Assembly (NCBI GenBank): GCA_947396885.1
Contig: OX377206.1
Location: 51,691,631 to 51,755,630, forward strand
Source of the DNA: Heligmosomoides polygyrus polygyrus
Lineage: Eukaryota; Nematoda; Chromadorea; Rhabditida; Heligmosomidae
Direction of reading: 5' to 3'
DNA length: 64,000 nucleotides
Part shown: positions 28,601 through 40,045 of the stretch, one piece after another
Layout of the letters: each line of letters starts with the position of its first letter
Numbering within the stretch: the first letter of the stretch is position 1
The notes under the pieces: model-generated
The model's input: only the letters and a program-made list of their open reading frames with translations
Databases searched by the model: none
Told to the model about the DNA's origin: nothing
Translations under genes and position numbers: made by a program

Positions 28601-30423
28601 ATCCAGCCATGTAGAAGACTTCGTGTTCAGCGACCTCGATTAGCCCCCGGGGTGAAGTTACCAGGCGAGTATCCAGCCAGGTAGAAGACTTCGTGTTCAG
28701 CGACCTCGATTGCCCTGAGTCTGAATTTCCCAAGTGAGTATCCAGCCAGCCACAAAATGGATCATTTGGTCAATGTCGATTGATGGCGATCGACACTTCA
28801 AAAACGAACTCCAGAATCGTGTTCAGCGACCTCGATTGCCCCAGGTCTGAATTTCCCAAGTGAGTATCCAGCCAGGTAGAAGACTCGTGTTCAGCGACCT
28901 CGATTGCCCCCGGGGTGAAGTTTCCAGGCGGGTATCCAGCCAGGTAGAATACTTCTTGTTCAGAGACCTCGATTGCCTCCGGGGTGAAGTTACCAGGCGG
29001 GTATCCAGCCATGTAGAAGACTTCGTGTTCAGCGACCTCGATTGCCCCCGGGGTGAAGTTTCCAGGCGGGTATCCAGCCATGTAGAAGACTTCGTGTTCA
29101 GCGACCTTGATTGCCTCCGTGGTTTAGTTTCGGACTGCCTGAATGATATTCACATCAGATCGCTTATTAGGTCAATATCGATTGATGGCGATCGATACTT
29201 CAAAAGCGGACTTCAGATTCGTGCTCAGCGACCTCGACAGCCCCTGAGCTGAAGTTTCCAGGCGGGTATCCAGCCAGGTAGAATACTTCTTGTTCAGGGA
29301 CCTCGATTGCCCCCGGGGTGAAGTTACCAGGCGGGTATCCAGCCATGTAGAAGACTTCGTGTTCAGCGACCTCGATTGCCCCCGGGGTGAAGTTACCAGG
29401 CGGGTATCCAGCCATGTAGAAGACTTCGTGTTCAGCGACCTCGATTGCCCCCGGGGTGAAGTTCCCAGGCGGGTATCCAGCCAGGTAGAAGACTTCGTGT
29501 TCATCGACTTCGACAGCCCCTGAGCTGAAGTTTCCAGGCGGGTATCCAGCCAGGTAGAATACTTCTTGTTCAGGGACCTCGATTGCCCCCGGGGTGAAGT
29601 TTCGGACTGCCTGAATGATATTCACATCAGATCGCTTATTAGGTCAATATCGATTGATGGCGATCGATACTTCAAAAGCGAACTTCAGATTTGTGTTCAG
29701 CGACCTCGACAGCCCCTGAGCTGAAGTTCCCAGGCGGGTATCCAGCCAGGTAGAATACTTCGTGTTCAGGGACCTCGATTGCCCCCGGGGTGAAGTTACC
29801 AGGCGGGTATCCAGCCATGTAGAAGACTTCGTGTTCAGCGACCTCGATTGCCCCCGGGGTGAAGTTCCCAGGCGGGTATCCAGCCATGTAGAAGACTTCG
29901 TGTTCAGCGACCTCGGTTAACCCGGGGTGAAATTCCCAGGCGGGTATCCAGCCAGGTAGAATACATCGTGTTCAGCGATCTCGATTGCCCTCGGGGTGAA
30001 GTTACCAGGCGGGTATCCAGCCATGTAGGAGACTTCGTGTTCAGCGACCTCGATTGCCCCCGGGGTGAAGTTCCCAGGCGGGTATCCAGCCATGTAGAAG
30101 ACTTCGTGTTCAGCGATCTCGATTGCCCTCGGGGTGAAGTTACCAGGCGGGTATCCAGCCATGTAGAAGACTTCGTGTTCAGCGACCTCGATTGCCCCCG
30201 GGGTGAAGTTCCCAGGCGGGTATCCAGCCATGTAGAAGACTTCGTGTTCAGCGACCTCGATTGCCCCCGGGGTGAAGTTCCCAGGCGGGTATCCAGCCAT
30301 GTAGAAGACTTCGTGTTCAGCGACCTCGATTAGCCCCCGGGGTGAAGTTACCAGGCGAGTATCCAGCCAGGTAGAAGACTTCGTGTTCAGCGACCTCGAT
30401 TGCCCTGAGTCTGAATTTCCCAA
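22640..30423. repeat. Recent higher-order duplications with 3921-bp and 1690-bp offsets
   Basis: Long blocks repeat almost without change. Sequence at 22910-25330 recurs 3921 bp further on (22910 to 26831, 23589 to 27510, 24061 to 27982, 24306 to 28227, 24849 to 28770), and 27510-28733 recurs 1690 bp further on (27510 to 29200, 28227 to 29917). One block near 25369 also differs by an extra 276-bp (4 x 69) repeat at 25645. The pattern shows recent unequal exchange or segmental amplification in the right third of the array. Confidence 0.85.
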
Positions 30424-30939
30424 GTGAGTATCCAGCCAGCCACAAAATGGATCATTTGGTCAATGTCGATTGATGGCGATCGACACTTCAAAAACGAACT
30501 CCAGAATCGTGTTCAGCGACCTCGATTGCCCCAGGTCTGAATTTCCCAAGTGAGTATCCAGCCAGGTAGAAGACTCGTGTTCAGCGACCTCGATTGCCCC
30601 CGGGGTGAAGTTCCCAGGCGGGTATCCAGCCATGTAGAAGACTTCGTGTTCAGCGACCTCGATTAGCCCCCGGGGTGAAGTTACCAGGCGAGTATCCAGC
30701 CAGGTAGAAGACTTCGTGTTCAGCGACCTCGATTGCCCCAGGTCTGAATTTCCCAAGTGAGTATCCAGCCAGGTAGAAGACTCGTGTTCAGCGACCTCGA
30801 TTGCCCCCGGGGTGAAGTTCCCAGGCGGGTATCCAGCCATGTAGAAGACTTCGTGTTCAGCGACCTCGATTAGCCCCCGGGGTGAAGTTACCAGGCGAGT
30901 ATCCAGCCAGGTAGAAGACTTCGTGTTCAGCGACCTCGA

Positions 30940-31215
30940 TTGCCCTGAGTCTGAATTTCCCAAGTGAGTATCCAGCCAGCCACAAAATGGATCATTTGGT
31001 CAATGTCGATTGATGGCGATCGACACTTCAAAAACGAACTCCAGAATCGTGTTCAGCGACCTCGATTGCCCCAGGTCTGAATTTCCCAAGTGAGTATCCA
31101 GCCAGGTAGAAGACTCGTGTTCAGCAGCCTCGATTCTATCAGGGCTAAACTTTTGGACCGCCTGAACGACATCCACAAAAATTCGATTATTTGGTCAATA
31201 TCGATTGACAGCGAT
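30940..31215. repeat. Divergent right edge of the satellite array
   Basis: The last units are the most diverged: CCCTGAGTCTGAATTTCCC and AAGTGAGTATCCAGCC replace the usual sequence, and the final module reads GGACCGCCTGAACGACATCC instead of GGACTGCCTGAATGATATTC. After ATCGATTGACAGCGATCGAC the similarity ends and unique sequence begins. The same edge variants occur inside the array near 10090-10350, 11690-11860, 24790-24970, 28710-28890 and 30390-30580. Confidence 0.8.
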
Positions 31216-32465
<1,250 letters not shown>

Positions 32466-32999
32466 GTAAGTGTATGCGTTTTCAAATTGAAATTAGCCAC
32501 TGTGTCGCCTGCAAGCGATCTACTGCTGTTGGTGCATCCTTGTAGTCGCACGGACGGCAATGGCAGAGAGTGAAGATATTTCGACATAATATAATATGTT
32601 GTAGTCGGATAGGGTTATCTTGTACATATCCCTAAAATGTTTACCAAAACAGATCCTCAGAAGGTCCAATTCTTCTTCAAAATTTATCCCACTGCTGGAG
32701 GATTCCCACTTCTGATGTGATAGCGCGTGTGTTGGTGACTGTAAACAACAGCTACTTTCAAGTCTTCGTGTAAAGCGTCAATCCAGTGCTGCTTCGGGTA
32801 CCTTCTAAGCCGTTCTCCGAACAAGCAGGTGGTCGCTGTGTTTTTTTAAACAATAACTTCGTCCTATAACAGTAGGCGAGCTTTGTGCAAATTGGCGTCA
32901 GTGCGTGGTTCAGCTTGGTTACGACTTTTTTACGACGCTTCAGTAGATCTTCGACTTCCTGCGGTCAGTTATCTTTTTGTCTTAGGTTAGAGCATGTTC

Positions 33000-33264
33000 A
33001 AGAGAGAGAGATAGTCCAATTGGACTAAATGATTGCCATCGGAAGCCAACTCTGTTCCAATTACTTAGAAACGCAAGTGTGCGGACCCAGGTCATTTTCT
33101 GTAAGCCTCGAACGGTTCTAGATGTTGTTCTAGCATTCTGGACTTCTAGAGATTATATGCTGTTACAACATGTTTTGATTCGATCAAAACTCTAGCGCCG
33201 GGCGGGACTGCAACACGCATCCCTGCCTGCCGAACGTGATGCTATACCATCACACCACCGGCGT
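33000..33264 (-). mobile_element. Possible tRNA-derived SINE
   Basis: Read on the minus strand, 33264-33195 resembles a tRNA: a CGCCGG/CCGGCG terminal stem, an A-box-like TGGTGTGATGG with a hairpin GTGATG-GTATAG-CATCAC, and a weak B-box-like GTTGCAGTCC. A non-tRNA body follows and ends near a CTCTCTCT tract at about 33005. The anticodon arm is poor, so this is more likely a SINE head than a working tRNA gene. The right limit of the body is a guess. Confidence 0.4.
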
Positions 33265-33411
33265 TGCTTTTTCGGACACAACATGAACACCAGAAATGTG
33301 CGGAATTTACGTTTCCGTATTCCGCCGGTTTTTGGACCGGAATGCTTAACGGAAATGAACACTGTTCAACACCAGTTTTCTATTGAACACACAGATAATC
33401 ATTTAAAAGAG

Positions 33412-33614
33412 GGTACTTGTGAAGCAAAGGGCCCGTGGTGCCGTGGGGTTGCCGGGAAACATGTTAATGCGGCAAACCCACGGCACCATGGGGCCGGTAC
33501 TTATGAAGCACCCGTCCTCGGGTGCCGTGGGTTGCCGCATTTCCGTTGCTGTTGCCGCGTTAACATGTTTCCCGGCAGCCCACGGCACCACGGGCCCTCT
33601 GCTTCATAAGTACC
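33412..33614. mobile_element. 203-bp foldback MITE with 8-bp target duplication
   Basis: The two ends are inverted repeats of about 70 bp (GGTACTTGTGAAGCAAAGGG / GGTACTTATGAAGCAGAGGG). They are flanked by the direct repeat TAAAAGAG (33404-33411 and 33615-33622), as expected for a hAT-type insertion. It sits inside hAT relic A. The open frames seen across it on both strands are palindrome artefacts. Confidence 0.85.
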
Positions 33615-33714
33615 TAAAAGAGTTCTCCTTAATATATTTTTGAGAGAAATACTGTTTCACAACTCTAGTGGGTTGTCCGGGGAGTTTTCAGCGTTTTGTG
33701 CTAATATTTTTTAT

Positions 33715-36700
33715 TTGTTTATTCACCTGTATCACATGTCGTCCCGTTTATCATCGACTTGCTCGAGCGGGCGCCAGCAGCGCCATTCGTCCCTGTCGCG
33801 TGCCAAACTGCTGCAATGAATCCTTCTCGCTCAAGGGACGAAAAGCGTCATATCGGTCGATCAGGGCTTTCACGAAGAAGTCCGCCTAGTGCGTTGGTGG
33901 GCGTCCAGGTGTTCTCTGGACATCCCGCGGGATGGAGTCGGTGACAGCTTTTGTCCAACGGGTGTCTGCGAAGCGCATTACGTGGGCGGCCCACCTAATT
34001 TTCGACAACTTGGCCCACGCGACAGCGTCTCTGATCTTCGAACGTCGACGAAGCTCGGGACTCTGAAGGCCTTCTCTCACTTGCTTGAGTCGTGTCACTC
34101 CGAGCATCGTTCTCTAGATTCCACACTGCACGACGCTGATCGCATGTTCATCTTGCTTTCGTATGGCCCAGGTCTCTGAGGCGTATGTTAGGGCAGGAAG
34201 AACAGTGAAGTCGAAAAGGTGGGTAAGGAGCCGGACGTTCTTCGTCTTTTTCACGACTTCTTCGACGCTCTTGAAAGCTTCCCAAGCCGCTGGTATCCTC
34301 CTGCCCAGCTCCGGCGCTAGTTAGTTGGTCATGTTGACTTCGCGACCCAGATGCACGTATCTGGAGCATTCGCAAATGTTCTTTCCGTTAAGCGAGGATG
34401 AAGCATCAGAACTCGTCCGTTCCTCATGAACATCGTCTCCGTAAGATTCAGTTGCAGTCCAACGTTCCCACATAAACGATCGAAGTCGGCCAGCATTCGC
34501 TCCGCCTGGTTAATGCTCGGTGTCATGAGCACGATGTTGTCAGCAGGGATGTGCGGAATTTCCGTTTCCTCATTCCGAATTACGATTTCCGGTCATTTTG
34601 AGCCCTTCCGTTCCGTTCCATGTTCCGCCTGTTTTTGGACCGGAAGGCGGAAACGGAAATGGGCACAGTTGAACACTAGTTTTCTCTTGAACACAATCAG
34701 CTTATCAATAAAAATAGTTCTCCTTCATATAATTGTGAGGGAAATACTGTTTGGCAACTATACTACTAATATTCTTAAAATTGGTTAGACTACCAAAAAA
34801 GCATTCAAAAATGGCAGCTTCTGAGTGCAGGGCAAAATTATTGTGCCAACAAAGGCTATGTATGCATTGTGTGCTAAGAAAACGCTCCTAACATTTGAAT
34901 GATCATAAAATTCTTCATCCATTAGTTACAGGTAGCTACAAAAACTTTCTAAGCATAAAGCGCAATATCATGAAGCAAAGGTTATGGTGAAGGTTGTGCC
35001 ATGCGCTTGTTGCTTCAAGTTTACATCAGTGCTCCTGATCGAAGGCGTAAATTTCAATTGCTAATTTCATCAGGTGTGATATTCATCCATATGAAGTTAT
35101 GCAATTAATTTTTTTAATGAAGCATCACGAATATCTACCATGAGCTGTTATTTTGATTGACTAGGGTGACTTATTGAACTCTTAAACAATTCTAGTACTT
35201 CGAGAACCATCTAGGAACTGTCCAGCTGTAACAAGTACACAGTGGACTTACCATGACTAATCGCTCATCCAGTGTGGACTTACCATGACTAATCACTCAT
35301 CCAATTACCATGTTAGATCCCAAAATGAATTCTGAGCACTATTCTGTGTGCAGATATGTGTGCAGTCATCACGTCGTCCATGATGCCACAGGCTTCCAAA
35401 AATGTTGAGAGGACTGTCTTTCCTGGTCGAAAAATGATCTAGGTGACTGTTCCAGCTTTAGACTTCACCCGAGGCAGTTTTTAAAAGCTGGTCTGTAAGT
35501 AACCTAAAGTGATTAAGTTAGTTAAGTCTACTATTCAAAAAAATTACAGCAACAAAAAGTCAGCGAAAACCGGTCACAGGAACTACATATGGAAACAGCG
35601 GAGAGACTGCATGCTGAAATAGTGAGAGATAGTGAAAGAGGACCCTCAATTTGTTTTTGTTTATTGCTCTAGCCATAGCTAAACGGTTATCATAACAGTA
35701 TTACGAATTCATGCTTTGTTATGTTATGCCCTGTTATGACGACGATGAGCATTAATCTTTGGAAAAGATTCCGCTGCTCGCAAAGTTCTGAGCAAGAAAA
35801 AGTGCAGTAGAAGCAGCCTCTAACGCAGTTTCAGATGCACTTTTGGGAAAATGGCGAATATTTGCCACTTTCGTTTCAGCGTTTCGTATTCCGATTTCCG
35901 GCTATTTTTGAACGTTTCCGTTCCGCCTTTCGTCTACCGCCTTTTCCAGAAAATTTTTCGCACATCCCTGGTTGTCAGCGGTGAGAAGATGGTGCAGTTG
36001 CCGGCCGTCTACCTTCACTCTCATGCCTTCTCATTCTAGTTCGCGCATGACGTTTCCGAGGATAGTGCTTAAGAGCTTCGGGATATGGTATCTCCCTGCC
36101 GAGCCCCTCTCTTCACGTCGATGATGAGGTCGTTGTAGAATCGTGAGATCTTGGTCGTGAATCCACTGTACAGCTCTCGAAGGACTCTGATGTACTGAGT
36201 AGGAACACCCTGAGTGAGCAGGGCGTCGATGACCGCTTCAGTCTCGACGGAGTCGAATGTCTCCTTCACGACGAAGGGAGAACAGAGGTAACGACGTATC
36301 CATCCTGCGGAAGATGGCGTGGGGGCAGGTGGACGTGGCTATCGAAGAGATCGGAGTAGAAGTCGTGGATGACCTTCTCCATGGGTCTTCTGGAAGAGGT
36401 AACGGTTCCGTCAGGACTTCAGAGAGCGGTCATCTTGGTCAGTTGGGGAAGTTCCGGCGGGCATTGCGGATGCTCAAACCTGCCTATGCAGCTTCAGCCA
36501 ACACATCCGCCCTTCTCTCCTTAAGATCCTCCTTTATCGCCTCTCTGCATAGCTTCGCAAGCTCGAACGTCAGTCGGTAGTTGCCTGACGCTCGTGCTGC
36601 TCCACGCTGGCGTATCAGCTCGAGAGTTTCCGGAGGCAGGCGTCTCTTGGTGGTCTTCAAGCTCTCGGCTCCCTTAGCACAATCGTGGAGATGGTGCACG

Positions 36701-38140
36701 AAGCGGTCGTATTCCTCGTCGACGTTGTCCATTACGACATCTTCCCAAAGGCCGGCAAGAGAGGTGTAGAGGTCCCAGTTGATGGTCGTTCTGGGATTCC
36801 TCTTCTTGAACTTTCCGGCCATCTCTCCTTGACGCGAAAAGCGGAACCTCGCGCGAAGGAGGCGGTGGTCCGATCCCGTGTAGAACTTGGGGACAACGGA
36901 GACGTCGGTCAGGCAATACTTGCGGTTGAAGTTGATGTGGTCGATCTCGTTGTGGAACTGACTACCGGGGGATTCCCAGGTCCATCGTAGGGAGGGAGGC
37001 TTCTGGAACTGTGTGTGAGTTTCCATGGATGGTCCTGGTCGACATGGTAAACTCAAACAGCCTTTCACCTTGCTCGTTCCACGCCAAAACATGGGTTCCG
37101 ATATGAAGTTCCTCCGACGACCTTCGTTCTTGGCGTTGATGTCGCCGACGATTTCATTGTAGAACTTCTCCAACTCCACGTAGAAGTCTTCGACCTCATC
37201 GTCGTCGTAGTCGGATGTTGGGGCATACCTGACGAACACAGTCAAGGCTTACACGGAGCCACACCGCCACAGTCGCAGACGTCCGATTCGGGTTGTCAGA
37301 GACTCGTACGAATCGATGTTTATGGTCAAGTGAGTGTTGACGACGACGTCAACGCCGCCTACTCCCCTGCTGTCGCATGTTCCGAGGAACAGTTCTTCTC
37401 CAGAGTCGTAGGCTGCGCGTAGGGGGTGGTGTCTTCTAGTCTCGGTCAGTCCGATGACGTTGTACTTGATCCTCCTGGATTCCATCACCAGGTCCTCGAC
37501 GGACGCCTCCGATATGAGCGTGCGAGCGTTGTAAGTACAGATCGTCATCCTAGTCCATCTAAATTTGCGCAGCCTGGTTAGGCCTTGAGATTTCAGCAAC
37601 CTCTCCGTACTCGTCCTTCCCATCGCTGCAGAAATGGGGGCTCTTTCGGGGTCAGGGGAATGAGGCCCTTTAGTGGTGCTGTGTTTGACTGGATAGCTAG
37701 TCGGGCTCTGTAGTGCGGGCGAAGAACTCCGGGCTGCCAGCCAGACTGCCCGGAGGGACGGGGCGAGACTTAAGGCGGCCTCGAATCGCCTTACGATGTA
37801 TTCCCAGTCTACTGAGTGCAAGCTTTTGGCCGCGCCGACACAGTTACAATCCGCACAGTCACGGACACATCCACGCACACTGTGCATGAACATGCCGCTC
37901 TCACGCACAAGGAACGTGTCGACCCGACACAGCAGGAGCAAGGAGTCCATCCCCTCCATCCAACCTGCGTCTCTGTGCAGTACACGGTCGCATTTGGTTC
38001 GCATTTCATTCCCCTGTCCACCACCCGCGGACGCGCCACAGGCCGTGCGACAAACGGCCCGAGATCCCTCTTAACAAGAGAGTCCGAAGGATCTCTAACG
38101 AGAAGGATTGGTGGATTCGTCTATTATTAAGTAGTTGTTG
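33715..38140 (-). pseudogene. RTE-type non-LTR retrotransposon, full length but decayed
   Basis: Read on the minus strand from about 38090. First comes an apurinic endonuclease domain: TICTYNARTL near 37550, LTETRRHH near 37440, VGDINAKNE near 37140 and FHNEIDHINF near 36960. The reverse transcriptase follows: FDSVETEAVIDALL, YNDLIIDVKRGARQGDTIS near 36080-36260, then QLNLTETMFMRN near 34430, and the C-terminal HVMRFADTRW...RDVQRTPGRPPT with its end near 33732. A lost base after GDTIS, an in-frame stop and the change of the catalytic FADD to TADN inactivate it. A hAT element is inserted at that very motif. It is flanked by TTTTTTAT at 33707 and 38141, a likely target duplication in the mariner leader. 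Confidence 0.85.
34544..35970. mobile_element. Complete non-autonomous hAT element (copy B)
   Basis: 1427 bp with perfect 12-bp terminal inverted repeats CAGGGATGTGCG ... CGCACATCCCTG and an 8-bp target-site duplication GTTGTCAG (34536-34543 and 35971-35978), diagnostic of the hAT superfamily. It carries no long open frame. Subterminal copies of TTCCG/CGGAA-rich motifs occur near both ends. It interrupts the reverse transcriptase of the RTE copy. Confidence 0.92.
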
Positions 38141-38170
38141 TTTTTTATATCCGTTTTGAAGGGCTTATTG

Positions 38171-39165
38171 ATGAGCGTCGAAGGAGGAATTCCGAACGAT
38201 ATTTTAGTTTAACTTCAAATTGGGACAATCCGCAGCAGAAACAGCTCGAAAAATCAACCAAGTGTGGGAGCCTAACAGTGTTGGAGAAAGTACTGTGCGC
38301 CAGTGGTTCAGTACATTTCGGAGCGGAGATTTCAGCCTCGAAGATGACCCCCGTGGCGGTTGACCTAGAGCAATCCTGGACGACGAGTTGAAGGAATTGG
38401 TGGAAGCTGAACCATTCCAAACAGTTCGCGGGATCGCGGAAGAGCTAGACGTCAATAAAACTGAAGTTGCTGATGCTTTGAAACGCTCTGGGAAGGCGGA
38501 AAAGCTCGAAAAGTAGGCCCCACGAGTTGAGCGATCGGCAAAAATTGTCGTTTCGAGATTTGTTCTTCTTCACTTTCACGCAACAAAACTGACCCGTTTT
38601 TGGATCGATTCATCACCTGGGATGAAAAGTGGATTCAATATGATAACAGGAAACGTTCCGGACAGTGGTTGGACGTCGACGAACCCCTAGACATTTTACA
38701 AAGGCGAGCCTCCACCAAAAAAGGTAATGGTCACTGTGTGGTGGTCGGGGGCTGGTGTGATCCCCTACAACCTTTCGGCACCAGGCCAGTCGATCACAGC
38801 AAAGTCCTACTGCAAGCAAATCGAAAGGCACCGAAAGTTGCATCAACTTCAGCCAGCATTGATCTACGGAAGAGGCACGATGCTTTTGCACGATATCACA
38901 CGTTTCGCAAATTACTATTCGATAATTGAGTGAATTAAGCGTTGAAGTTTCCCGCCACATTCTCCAGACCTCTCACCAACCGACCCACCTTTTCAAACCC
39001 TTTCAGGACATTCCGCTGGTAAAACCTTCATCAATCTGGACCAAGCCAAGACAGTTTTCGTGGATTTTGTCGAATCTCGACAAACTATTTTGTGGCTGAT
39101 GGAATATCTCGAGTGGTGGCCCGTTGGCAAAAAAGTGTTGATTCGAACGGTGCTTATTTCGACTA
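38171..39165 (+). pseudogene. mariner transposase pseudogene
   Basis: Starts with ATG and MSVEGGIPNDIL, then after a frameshift FKLGQSAAETARKINQVW and WFSTFRSGDFSLEDDPRGG, the mariner N-terminal helix-turn-helix region. Later come ITWDEKWIQYDNRKRSGQWL, with the first catalytic Asp, and LLHDITRF, with the second Asp of the DD34D triad in a decayed HDNARPH context. The third Asp region is unreadable. Several stops (for example after DDPRGG) and frameshifts show it is dead. Confidence 0.85.
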
Positions 39166-40045
39166 GCTACGATAAGGTTTGAGAAAGTTATGGTGGTTCA
39201 ATTGAAGCACTCAAAACGCTGAAAACTTTCCGTACAACCTATTAGTATTATTTACTTTGATATTGGTTACATTTAAAAAAAAACTACTCAAAAATGGTAA
39301 CGATTGAGCGCAAGGCAAAATTAATGTGGCAGCAAAGGGTATGCATGCATTGTTTGCTATGAAAATGCACCCAACATTTGAGTGATCATGGAATTCTTTT
39401 TCCATTAGTTACAAATACCTACAAAAACTTTGAAAGCATATAGCGCAGTGCCACGAAGCAAAGGGCTAAGTAAAGGTTTTGTCACGCGCTCATCTGCTCC
39501 AAGATTTTATCGGTGTCTCTGATCGTAATTGTAAATTTCATCCACAGGAAGTTATGCAATTGATCTTTTAATCAGACATGACGAATATCTAACTTGAGCT
39601 GTTATTTTCATTGACTAGAGTGACTTATTGAATTCTGAAACAAGACTATTGCTTCGGGAACTATCTAGGAACTGTCCAGCTCTGTCACCCACCTATCAAG
39701 GAGCTGCTAGGCTGGTACAGACTGGATATTCTTGTGAGAGTGTAGACCCGCCATGATTAATCAGTCATCCAATTATCATCTTAGATCCCAAAATGAAATC
39801 TGTGTACTACTTTTGATGATTGTAATGTAATTACTAATGTTGAGTATGCAGATATCTGCGCAGTTACCTCGCCGCCCATGATGCCGTCCATGGTCTGTAA
39901 AAATGTTAAGACCTTTCAAGGGAAAGGGAATCTTTTTGCTGTTCGGAAAATGATCTATGTGTTCCAGCGAAGAATTGCGTATTGAACATCATATAAAAAT
40001 GTGAAGTAAGTCGAATAGTGATTCAGTAATAAACTAACGAAAAGC

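Larger units (their letters stand above)
1..31215. repeat. Giant 69-bp tandem satellite array (open at the left window edge)
   Basis: The whole first half of the window is built from a 69-bp unit containing CCCCCGGGGTGAAGTTCCC and GTAGAAGACTTCGTGTTCAG, repeated head to tail with a few substitutions per copy. Common variants are GAAGAC/GAATAC, CTCGATT/CTCGACT and GCCATG/GCCAGG. Because 69 is a multiple of three, several frames stay open over many units: plus-strand peptide VEDFVFSDLDCPRGEVPRR..., minus-strand AGYPPGNFTPGAIEVAEHEV... and minus-strand WLDTRLGTSPRGQSRSLNT.... Some units lose one C in the C-run (for example near 251, 921, 1489, 2383, 3553, 5819), which breaks all frames, so the open frames look like a by-product of unit length rather than a gene. 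The array is clearly more GC-rich than the flanking DNA. A satellite or megaminisatellite is the best call; expression is unknown. Confidence 0.95.
6546..31215. repeat. Right subarray: 69-bp units mixed with 127-bp modules
   Basis: From about 6545 the units change to include the GTAGAATACATC/GTAGAATACTTC type and CAGCCCCTGAGCTGAAG variants, and roughly 45 copies of a second module appear. The module joins a truncated 69-mer (CTTGATTGCCTCCG) to an unrelated AT-richer stretch with CGGACTGCCTGAATGATATT and two ATCGAT motifs. Where modules come in pairs they are about 197 bp apart, i.e. one 69-bp unit lies between them (e.g. 6901/7098, 8048/8246, 9478/9676). Confidence 0.85.
33668..39242 (+). mobile_element. 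mariner transposon interrupted by an RTE retrotransposon
   Basis: The left end GTGGGTTGTCCGGGGAGTTT and the inverted right end (reading ATAGGTTGTACGGAAAGTTT on the other strand) are terminal inverted repeats of about 35 bp, both flanked by TA, the mariner target. The transposase remnant lies at 38171-39165. The 5' leader is cut by the RTE copy (33715-38140). All of this lies inside hAT relic A. Confidence 0.75.
33291..40045. mobile_element. hAT-family relic (copy A) split by nested insertions
   Basis: The left part, 33291-33667, starts CAGAAATGTGCGGAA and matches the left end of the complete hAT copy B (34544 onwards: CAGGGATGTGCGGAA, GTTTTTGGACCGGAA, AGAAATACTGTTT). The right part, 39243-40045, matches the interior of copy B from about 34760 to 35560 (shared blocks such as TCAAAAATGG, AGTTATGCAATT, GTGACTTATTGAA, ATCTAGGAACTGTCCAGCT). 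The break falls exactly where a mariner is inserted. No transposase frame and no right terminus were found, so this is a non-autonomous, truncated copy. Confidence 0.7.

Noticed and set aside
1..31215. Dozens of long open frames (up to 598 codons) on both strands in the array
   Set aside because: They come from a stop-free unit whose length is a multiple of three; they overlap each other on opposite strands, break at one-base losses and at every 127-bp module, and lack splice or start context.
1..31215. CRISPR-like array
   Set aside because: Units are directly abutting 69-bp repeats without unique spacers, in a eukaryotic context.
33195..33264. Functional tRNA gene
   Set aside because: The anticodon arm does not form properly and the B-box deviates; a SINE head is more likely.
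33283..33643. Plus- and minus-strand open frames of 62-108 codons
   Set aside because: They span a palindromic MITE and the hAT end; no protein similarity.
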